The translations under genes were made by a program, and so were the position numbers. Below the pieces are notes generated by a model. It saw nothing but the letters and a program-made list of their open reading frames with translations, was not told the origin of the DNA and did not search any database. Below, one piece after another: positions 13,401 to 25,400 of a stretch of 64,000 nucleotides of DNA. The DNA lies in NCBI RefSeq assembly GCF_964340395.1, contig NC_135554.1:16035592-16099591 (forward strand), given 5' to 3'. This stretch comes from Glandiceps talaboti (lineage: Eukaryota; Hemichordata; Enteropneusta; Spengelidae). Numbering within the stretch: position 1 is the stretch's first letter; the number at the start of each line of letters is the position of its first letter.

Positions 13401-16400
13401 AATATAGATAGAACAAAGGTATCACTATTTAATAGATATAATAGAAAACATCACTTGGCCATCGAGATCGTATATAGCTATAAGTATCTAGGGATAGAAT
13501 TTCAACCCAATGGCAAGATTAATCTCGCAAAAGACAAACTTTATAAAAAAGGCAACAAAGGCGTTGTACTCTATTAGAAAATTAATCACTTCGTCCGCTA
13601 ATATAAACATTCCCACTTGGATCAAAATATTTGATCACGCTATCAGACCCATATTAACACGTGGTTGTGAAAAGAATTACACACCTACTGTACATTTAAA
13701 ACTAAATTCAAAATGGAAGAATATTTGTATAATGTTACAAACAATTCCCAAAGGAAACTTAATTAAATTCAGAATCAGTGATCATAACCTAATGACCGAA
13801 AAAGGGAGACATTAGACCTAAACTAGCAATAGAGGAGAGAATATGTAAACAATATGATACCAACACAGTTGAAGATGAAATACACTTTATTTATGGACTG
13901 CCCGTTTTTGTACACAAAGTACTTTCTTTCACTATCAAATTGAAATGCAGAATTCCAGACCATGGATCGTACTACAAAATTCTACTATATTATGAGTAAT
14001 AATTCCACTTTTACTACTTGGAGCTTATATTGCTGAAAGCCTACATCTCAGGAACACTTAACACGAGAGAACTGATCATTTGAATTTAACCCCATATTTT
14101 TGCTTTAAATTATATGTAATGTGTGTACTTGTGTATCTATTTAATATACACTATTATACTATACACTATACACTATTGTTTGTTTTTGCTGGTATTTTTA
14201 TTTTATGACAATGTTCTCCATTTTAAAGAATAAGTCAATAAATGAATATGAATATGCATATCTTAAACAACAAGTGTAAATTAGTGTAATTAACATGTTA
14301 GATAACCACATACATGTTAATTAGTGTAATTAACATGTACAACAATACAATACAATAGTAATGTTCAATTTAACTTTTGTTCTCAACACAACTGACAATT
14401 TTCACCTGAAATTTTCGACTGCACACTTCAGTCTTTGTCAACGGATTGACCCACTATTCAGTACAGGTGAGCCTCAGTCTATGGTTTTAAAATCTAGTTT
14501 TGAGTGATCTCTCTATCCCCCTATGTATGCGTGTCTGCATTGACCTGTGTTGGTTTGACCCTGGCAAGCAATTTCATAGATCACTCCACACAAATTTTCC
14601 TTTTTTGTCTTGTCCTTTGGGGACACCAATAATTATTTTATTCACTGTATTAATGTTTGATTGTGGGCCATATTGGATTGAAAAACAATTACATTGTAAT
14701 GTCATCGTGGTAAATTGACACAAACAAGTGTTTGACTGAAATGATACTTTCAAACCATGCATATCAGTGTTGAAAGGGGTGTTAAATTTATCTTTCTGTG
14801 AGTGACTGTTAGTAATAATATTGATAGAATTGAATCAGAAAATATGAAGATGGGAATACGTTTGAAAATAAGATAAACAGATTGGCAGTATAGTTCAGTG
14901 ACGAGAATAATGAAGGAATGGATATCCCATAATACTTTCATCCCCTTGTCGACCCTCAGTATAAGTACACTCAGCTTAACACAAACGTGTATGGGAAAAC
15001 TGTGTTCTTCTGAAGTTGACTTGATATCAGTACGATATACGAGAACACATATTGGTACAGGGCGATACATTGGTATTAGAAGTACACAATGATCTAAGAA
15101 ATGACTTTTGCAACATTGTTGGTTAGATGCATAATTATCATTATGCCTATAGAGTTTTTATTTCAGGCAAGATGCAACTGCTAAAATCTATTACTTTGAT
15201 TTTTCTGTGGCATAACAACAAAAGAGACACTTGAGTTACCAAACAGTCTTTGATGATATTAAAAGGTCCAATGTAGCCTATGTAATTTGTTATTTCAAGA
15301 CTTTGCCAAAGACATATTACTTGCATGGGAGATTGATATACCTTGTATATGTTAATTATGCTAATTACTAATTAATTAAGACGCTTTGATACATTCTACA
15401 TGAAAGAGGATTGATGATAACAAGCATGCTAAATTTATTTCCCACTGTATTACAAATCAAATGAAATATAACCTGCAGATATTTGTATTACAATGTTATC
15501 AAATTTGAATATGTTGATTATAATTTTATGTAATATACATATTGATTATGCTGATGACTAAACACATATATTGCTTAATATGAGTTTGTTTATATAAAGG
15601 TAGTTTTCAATTTCAATCCTATACTGGTAAACGTGTAACATGCCTTAGTGATTTTGACATGGTGTATACGTATACACTACATGTTATTCAAATGAATTAA
15701 ACCAATTAGAACTGAAATTAAGCTATGTAAATGACATAGTCAAATCATCAAATGATGGTCCTAGTATGCTTTTTCTCCCTTATACCTATCCATAGACATG
15801 TTACTTGCTAGGTTTAACAACATTTTATGAATATGGTATCCTGATAATTATGCTAATCATTAAAGAATATCAGTTTTCACCATGTTCCACCACTTAGATT
15901 TTTTTAGACTTTTGATATGTTGTTCAACACAAAATTCTGACTAAGATGCACTAAAAATAATTTCTATTGCAATTACATCCGGACTGGACTATTAGTTGGT
16001 TTTAAATTATGGAAATCAACATTGAATTTGTTGGATCCCAATCAATATATGACATAAAAGTCACTGATATTGGAGGTGTGTCTGCTAGAGTTATCTGGGA
16101 TGTACCTTCGAACTTGACAATGGATGGTGCTATTGTGCAGTATCGTACCAGCCATGAAAAGTGGCAAAACTCTTCGTATGCAGCCATGCCTAATACAAGT
16201 GTTGTATTGACTGGTTTACATCCCATGTCAAGCTATATCTGTCGTGTTGTATTGTTCCAGAAGAACTCTGACGAAGTTATATGGACTTCGGCATATTTCT
16301 TTCAGACACTAGGTAAACATAGACCCGGTCTTGTAGAAGTAGATGGCTTCGAATATCAACTTCAAATAGTAAAAGGTGGCTATATGCTAATGGACGAAGC

Positions 16401-19400
16401 TCAGATTTTAGTGTGCAATCAACTAAAAACGATAATGCTGAAATTATATTTGCTATATGAAGCAACTTGTTGTTATGGAAGTTCTTGATGGGCACTGTCC
16501 AGCACTTTTCTCAGCGCAACAAAAAAGAATGCACTTGACATTTTTCTTTCAACAGTTCAGGGATAAACACCTCTACTAATATTTTATTTCCAGGAAGAAT
16601 TACTAAGGTATCTGTTTAAGCGAAATGGCTAGCCTGTTTACATGCGCACTGCCGACAGTGGTTCAAGTCCCAATAACTGGAACTTTATTTTTCTTATTTT
16701 CGACTTATTCATGTAGTAGACACATGTATGACTGCCTCCTTTAAAATACCTATCAACATCTCACAAATTTAAAGTGGGTTGATATGCAATTAAATGTAAA
16801 TAGGGTGGATAATTGATTAGTGCGGTTTACACTTGGATATCAAGGCAACTCACACAGTACCATGTACCAGTAGACTGCAATGCAACTCAAGAGTTAAAGG
16901 ATGGCATCATTTCAGTCAGTATTCGATTCATGTCTCAAAAATTAATAAAACGTAACAAAAATGGAGTAACGTTCCAGCTACCAGGGGCCTAAATCAATGG
17001 ACATAGAAATCCGGTTGTGTTATTGCTGCCAACTGTTAAGGATATGATTTACTGTATCGTATCTTATATATGTGGATATTAATACTAGTCTTCAAACTCT
17101 AACTTTTTATTTCCTCAATGCTAATGCCGTTATTAATTTGTTTGTACAAGGAAAATTGTGTATTTTCTTCATCAACATTGTGCGAAAAGTTTGATCTTTT
17201 CCTTTTAACATTAGTGCTGTCAAGTTGTTTAAATGCATTATAGATTACTACCACTACTTTGAGAAGTGATCGACCCTAGATCAAGTGTATAATGTTATGT
17301 GTATACCAGTATGTTGTGTCTGATATATTATCATAAAATACATTGAATGTTTTGTCCTGAGTTAATACGAACAACGCACTAAGTGAGGGAAAGCAAACTA
17401 AATATTTGTGTTAAAACGTGCTAAAGTTGAATGATATCGGTCTATAGAAGTTATTCAGATGATGTTTCAGTAATATCTCGCCTATCGGAACTTGTAAATC
17501 ATCCGACTTACAATGGTTTAATTGTATATAGTAATTCTAACTGATATATTCAATCTCTCTACAGGCGTTCTCCCACCATTACCGTTCTTTTTTGACGTGG
17601 TCAATGTGAAGGATACTGCAGCCAACGTGATATGGTATTTCAACAGTACGGCTGGTATTCGAGGCTACATTATACAATACAAGACTACGTTAGAAGAGTG
17701 GCGCAGTACAGAATTGCTTCCAGCTGACAGTACAGCTGTGACGATAGCTGATCTCAAATCAGATACACAGTACGTTGTCAGAATGGAAGTGGTAGGCACA
17801 GACGGTTCCACTGTCACAACTCCCATGAAAATAATCACCACTTCAGGTAAGTGAGCATTTGCATGGACCTTTCATATGCGAGCACATTTGTGTTCATAAT
17901 GCATTCCAAGATAATGCAATTGCTGTGTTTAAAATCACAAGACCTTGCTTGGTCAAAACATTTTAAAGAAGTTACCAAATATTGAATTGCCTAATATACA
18001 TTTGTGGTGTTACTGACCACAATGTCAAAGCTTAACTTGAATATAATAATCTAACTTTTGGAATACCTAGCGGTTATATTTAAACATACTTTGAGATGCT
18101 ATCTTCTCATCAGCAGAAGTCCAAGTATCGCACAGATATACCAGCTAAAACGCAAAAGTTCTGTACAGTCACGTTGTACTGGGTTTAATGTACCCTTACT
18201 ATGGAAATGATATAAATTCACGAATTTTGTATTACAGAGGCCGCTGCAGTTACATCTGGTGAGAATGATGAATGGTGGCTGTGGTTAGTCATAGCTATAG
18301 TGCTACTTCTGTTCGTCTTATTGATGTGCTGTATATTCTGTATGATGTACTGCTTGAAAAAGAAACGAAGACAGCAGGGATACCAGACGGACAAGAACGC
18401 GTTAACAATGGCAGAGGTTGGGAAGGTAAAGCGAAGTATCCGTGCTCGGATTTCATCAATATCAATACAGTCTACCCCTATCATATCTGTTTTGTTTGTA
18501 TATATTGTTGCGTTGCGGCAATTTAAGCATATGTAAAGCACTCAGAAGAGGGTTCAACTGAAAACACGTGTAACTATAACTATGTTTTCATATCATGAGC
18601 ACTAACAATACAGTTATCTACTATTGTTCTTTTTACCCATTCAAAACGATTTTTGTGAAAACTCTACGTTATAATATGCGAGATTTCACACACAAATGTC
18701 TTTTTCTAATTTTAATAGATTGGATGGGGGGAGGGGGCATGGGTGAACTTGTTCTAAAGTCACATGTTCAAAACCAAATCCAATAACAGGAACATCATTG
18801 CACTTGAACCATAGATGGGTCATTTTAGATAAAAAGTTCAAATGCACTTCCTAATTGGTTTATGTTAATTTGGTATTTACACTTGAAATTATGAAAGTGT
18901 ACAACAATTAGGTACGGTGATGAGTTTGTAAAGAATTTGGTCACATGATTATAACGAGAAAACACGTTATTTTACAGCAATTCAAACATAATTCCTTGGA
19001 CCTCTTTCTGTCTTCTTCCCTAAGGCTGACATTACGTATTCTATTGAGCCCTCTGCGGAACTTGCTATCGACGAGACTGAGTTCGACAGTGGCAGATATC
19101 ATCCAGTCACAAACATAAACTCTGCCAAGTCCGAGTTTTGGGAAATACAGGGTGATAAAGTGATTCTTATTAAACTACTTTCTGTTGGCAAGTTTGGAGA
19201 TGAGTATTGGAATGGCAGATTGGAATCGTATGGAGAGGCTGCGGATGTTGGAGTTAAGAAATTGAAAGGTAGGAAATTCAGTTCTATGTTTGAAATGATA
19301 ATTCCTGCCCGATAAGACTATTTCATGAGCAGTCCTTGTGTTCAATTCTGCATTCATATGCACTCTTTTGAAAAGGATTATACATTCGGTTAGGTCCACT

Positions 19401-22400
19401 CTGTAAATGATTAAACATTTTACGTGCATTCTTAACATTCACAGTAAATAGAGCATCAAACATGCACAGCTGTTCACTTCCCCCTGTAATAAAACGTTTT
19501 GACATGAGTTAATTAATCGTCAAAATATGAATTATATGTGTGTAACTATTGAGACATCAACGAAAAATTGGGAAAGGATAGATTTAACTAAAACGGACAG
19601 GTTTGGGAAACTATTTATGTTATAAATCAACTGAAAGATGTAAGACTTCATAAATCCAATGTTCCAGTGACAGTGTGGTGGATGGAACGTGTTACTTGTC
19701 ACAATAAAGAGGCGTTTTGTTCTATAAATCAAATTTATACCATTTTCTTTTCAGATAATGATAATGAACAAGGTAAAAGCATGCTGCTGAAAGAGCTAAA
19801 CCTGCTTAGTCGGGTTAGCAAACATACTCACATAGTGAATCTCGTGGGAGCTTGTACTGTTGATGGTGAGTATATTTTGGTAGTGCATGCAGTGGTAAAT
19901 ATACTATATTCTGTTTTCGATAATGAAATCGAATGTTCGACGTCCAAACTATATATAGTGCTCAATCTGGGGGTTGAATTGATTTTTCTCGCCTTCGCTA
20001 CGTAGCGGATGGTAGCGGAGGTAGCCAAGTAAAATGATTGTCAAATTACCCAAACATAGCCTGAGATATTAATGCTCCATAGATAATCGTAAAAAATGTG
20101 TCTGAATGTAAAAGAGTAAGTTTTGAAACTTGCTACCTTCGCTACCCTTCGGTACGTAGCGGAGAGCTCAATTTAAAATCGATTCAACCTCATATCTTGC
20201 ACTAGATTCCAAATTAGTATTAATCTTATAAATGCACTACTGTTTTTTATTGCCGAAAATAAATACTGCTATTTTGGCCATCGTTGTTATTGTATTTGGA
20301 TAATTCAGCGAAATAAACTTTTAATCCATAACTGTTTTGATCAGCTAAAATGACACCCAGAATTAAGGTTTTCCTATTTGTGTAAATGTCTACTGTTTGT
20401 CTTGAATCCCTGTATAATAAAGACAACAGTGGGCACATATATGTCAATATTGATAATAACTCTTATTTGTTTCCTTATTTGATAGGTCCTGTCCATATTG
20501 TCTTGGATGACCCTAGGAACATACGTCTTGATGTTTGGTTGAGAAACCTAGATCGCCTTCACGACCCAGTACGTCAGAACGCCCCGGGTTTCAATGTAAC
20601 TCTACAAGTCCTGCCACAACTCATGGATTTTGCTTTGGATATAACAAAGGGTATGAGTCACCTTGCTGCCTTGAAGGTAAGTGTTGTCACACTTCAAATT
20701 ACACCAAATACCAACACGCATAGTAACCGTTAACGTTGTTCATAACCAAATACTACCTATAATGATCTTTATTTATACTGGATAGTTCTTAAAGTATATA
20801 AACACCTGTCTCCCCAGAAGTCCAGTGAGGGCCAACCCTCGTGGGTTAGTGTTAATGAAATGTTCTCAATGTCAAACAAACACAATATTCCAGTTTAAAT
20901 TAGACACTTGACTTGAAAAAAAACATCAGTGGAATTTCTTCTTTCGTGTCATGTATCGAGGAAGGGAAAACTAGGTACAGATACAGAAGTTGTGGCACCA
21001 CCTCACTATCTCATCGTCTCCTGTAGCAATTTGCAATGTAACGTTAAAAAATACCGTATTTTGTTTTACTCTGAAGGCATTGTCCAGTTGGGCTTGTGTC
21101 TGCCTTTACACTTGTTAACTGTGATTTTTGGCGAGAAAGTAGCACCTCGGTAACTTATTCAACTTTGAAATCTTGTACAGAAGCCGTATTGCACTTTACC
21201 CCTGTTCGGCCATTTTCAATCGGGATTTCCCTGTATGGATTTATGATATTTGGTGTTTGTCAAGCAACTCTGCATTGTGAAAATTTGGGTTTGACTCTTA
21301 GTTCAACCATGGAAGTTATAGTCAACCAATACTTAACACAAATAATTCCCCCTCCTCTCTTGTTTACAGTGTGTGAATCATCATCTGGGTAGCCGCAATG
21401 TTATTCTTGATGCCAACCTCCGTGCAAGAGTCACCGACTATGCTGTACCGGCACCACCAGAAAGTCGATACGAATCACTGCCACGCGAGTCAAAGGTAGG
21501 ATTACTTGACCAGATCATAGCAGATGAGTGAAAAAAATGAATATCAAAATATCAATCATGAACACGCCGCTCTAGCCTTTTTGTTTCAATAATTTAAGTT
21601 TGAATTCTTACTTACTGTTCATATATTTATTACAATTGTCACTGATCAGTCATCATGACCGAAATATAACAAAATTAAAACAATTTGAAAGCACATATTC
21701 CACGACGTAAAAGTACGTTTCTTTGCCTTAATCCAATGCAAATGATAGACAAATATGAAAACTAGCCAAACAATGTGATCACGTCATTGTTCTTCCAACT
21801 GTCTGTAATCAGTCATTATTTGACACTTGATCTTTTAATAACTTAATGTTGTCATCTTAGAAGAATACTATTCGCGCAATGCAAACATTTGTTCTAAGTA
21901 TTAATTCATGACAGCTGAGAGTTCACGGTGACCTCATAATACATCAAAACTTAGCGAATATCAAAAAGTTGTATTCTGTCATCCGTGACACATGTTATGA
22001 TAAAATCTCATCTGTACAAACGTTACATGTCCAAGGTCATGCATTTAACTTTCATTTTGCATCAAGGAATACTAGAAGCTCACCAAAGTTTTGCCATGGG
22101 CATGTATCCATCATGGCCAGAGTTTAGCATAACCGTTGCATAAGAAAGGAAAAGTTTAATGATATACATATACAAGTAAAGGAACAACTAGAACTCTAAG
22201 TAGACCCATCCAATTTACAAATTGCAGTGGGAGGGGTTGGGATGGGGGGGGGACTACGATAAATGTTAATTCAATTTTTCAAGAGATAGATATTTTGGAC
22301 AAATCAATCTCAACACTCCTTTTCTTACTGGCGGGATAATTTGTCCTATATGAAACAATTTCCCGCGTTTTCTTTTCCAAAAAGGTATTTACTTTTAGTT

Positions 22401-25400
22401 TCTTAATGCTTCTTAGTTATTTCATCTTTATTTTGTTTTATTCCTGTCAGACTCGTGACGATATTCGATGGATGTCGTATGAATCCCTCTTCTATAACAA
22501 TTATTCTGCCAAAAGTAACGTGTAAGTATTTTTTTTTCAGATGTAGGTTAGTATAGTCTTGCTGTTAGACCTTCGGGCTTTTTCCCCCAAACATATACAG
22601 AGCTGGTTTATTTTAATAATAGACAGATGGAGAAATAGATAAGTTAAATCACTTTGACCGTGCCCAACAACTATTATGCTTTTTGTCTCTGTTGCTTTAG
22701 TTTCCTCTTAGTCAAGTGGAGGGCCCATGGCCTCCTCCAGCATTAACATTGAATGGGTGCGAGCTTATCCCCGCTTGATTTGTTAAAGATAACTGTTCTC
22801 GCCTAAAAGATGCTCAATATATTTTTAGATTTGGTTAGTTGTATATAAAACCAAATTGTGAGGTGACAAAATCTTACGTACATGTATTTCTGTTTTTTCA
22901 GGTGGTCATTTGGTGTAATGCTTTGGGAGTTGGCGACGATAGGTAAGTCATTCACAACACTGGGAAGTTCCAGAAAGTACTGAAATTCCAAAAGAATTAT
23001 CGGTAGTCCATGAAATGTTATTTATTTTAGGAAACAACTTCAAAACGAAAGTCGTTAATTGGTCAGCAATACAATGCCACAAAATTCCCATTTACTAAAA
23101 AGCCTTTTATCGTAAGAAGTTAATGGCAATTTGATAGAAAGATAGAACATACAGAGAAAGTAATTTTCCTAAAACATGATATTAGTCAATGTTATATGAA
23201 GTCATTACTGTTATGGTTTTACTTCTATTTCCCTAAGGTTTTGTACAGGCAATTTCAGCAGAGTTGCAAATTACATATCTTGTTTCTTGCTATTTAACAG
23301 GACGCTTCCCGTATGAAGAGACACGTTTGGAAGAACTTCGGGTAGCTATACGAGCAGGTCACAGATTGGATAAACCGACCGTCTGTCCGGATGACTTGTG
23401 AGTCAATGAATATATTATCCGTTTTGTAGTTGAGAGACAAGCCAAAGTCAATGTTACACACACACACACACACACATACACACACACACACGCACACGCC
23501 CGCGCGCATGTATACATACATACATACATACATACATACATACATACATACATACATACATACATACATACATTCATCTAATTATAACGTTATTATTGTT
23601 TTCTTTATACTAACTTAGATACACCGTAATGCGTTCATGTTGGGCCATGGATCAAAAACAGAGACCAACGTTCAGTGAATTGATATCAAGATTGCACACT
23701 ATCCAGAAGAACATCGGAATTCAGGTAATATTTCAATGCCTCACCTTGTCTAGTTTTGCTTGTTCCAGGATGCACAATACTCCTTTCTCAAATGTTCAAA
23801 TGTATGCCATGACTGAAATTGGCAACCTTTGATTACAGCGATGCCTTTAATGATTTATCCAACCACTTTATTCTTTTTACCATCTAGCTGTTTCTGTTAT
23901 ATATTACTAACAAACCCAATTTTAAAATTATGTATCACCAAAATCACAATGTAGGGATGGTGATTTGATTGGCTGAGATAGTAGAGGTGCGATCGCTAGG
24001 GTGGGAGCTACCTTGATAAGCTAAGACGATAACTAAGAAAAGTGTCTCCAGTATGTACTTAGAAGGTGTCATCTTCTTTCGTGGTACCTGCACTAGATTA
24101 TTAAAGATGTAACTCTTTCTAATCAATCAGTTCTCAAACTAGAACATTACGCATGCTCGGATGCCAAGGACAGTGATATTTTGTAGTTCCTGTACTGTAA
24201 ACTTTTTATCTTGGAGGATGAAAAGGAGACCCCCCCCCCCTACAAGGTTCTTGGTAACCATGGCTTGGTTATATCTAGTTAAAATGTGACAAGTTGTTTA
24301 TGGCGTCCATTAATGTATGCTTATCAATAGAATGATACATTTCCCAGAAGGCACCATTCAAGATAGCTGGTTGGCAAATGGCCAATTACACAGTTTAGGA
24401 TTGTATCATCTTAACTTTCACTGACATTGACAAATAACGATCATACGTACATTTTGGCTACAGCAAAGTCGCCGCTACAACAAAAGAAATATTAATTGTC
24501 CAGGACAGTGGGGTTTGAATGTCAAATTACGAAAATAGGGATGGTATGTTGTGTCTTTACATATGAATGTATTTGTTCACTTTGCACCTCCAGGGGGAAA
24601 GTATGCGAAAGTATGTGGATGAAAATCTATCAGTGTTAGTTGGAGAATACACCAACTGGAATGACGACCAAGTTGAACTGTTTGAAAGTCTCATACTAAA
24701 TAATGTTGAAAAGGTAAGTATTAGTAAGCTAGCTGACAGACTGTCGATACAGCAACAAGCTAACCCATCGAAGAATGCTCCAATTGTTATATTACAGAAC
24801 AGAGAACACTTGGCTCGAAAAATTTCAAAACATGTGAAGGGTGATTCGTATCTATATAGATTTCGTGTTTTAGAAGTAAGCGATTTTTTTTCTTTTCAAA
24901 TGTGATAAGTTTGGGATAATAGGAGAGTGTTTCGTTTGGAATCATTTTCGCGAAAATAGGACGTAAACATTGTTTTTGTTGTTATTCATAGCAGGTTATT
25001 TTTTAATATAAATTTGTCGCTTACTACTTTACCTTTGTCTTTTATAGCCACTTCCACAGTCTCGTCTAATGGCAGTGCAATATGCCAGTGCTGCTTTCCC
25101 TCCAAATCATGTACAATCCAAGTATGTTTTATTGCTGTCAACAGGAGACGAGTAAGTAGCATACTTTTCACTGATTTGAATGACACACAGCTATCAATCT
25201 GACAACTGTATATTGTTTGAACAAATAATGAAAAAATCGTTGTTTAGATCTCATATATTATAACATGTACAAGTTTTTTTTACAACATATGTTCTACGTA
25301 TCTATCGCTTTGTAATCTCCTCTGAGGTATCTACCATATTTCCTTACACATTTTTATTTTTCTCGTGTCTATCCTCGTTTTCCTATATCTATCTCATCTA

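Noticed and set aside
16613-16690. tRNA-like sequence with a B-box-like motif
   Set aside because: It does not fold into a full cloverleaf by eye and the A box is poor. At best it is a worn SINE head, so it is not listed as a tRNA.
18272-18536. Two alternative frames over the transmembrane exon
   Set aside because: The frame starting 'AAAVTSGENDE' has matching phases on both sides; the others do not.
23294-23618. Tyr/Val/Cys and Thr/His-rich frames on both strands
   Set aside because: Produced by CA and CATA microsatellites.
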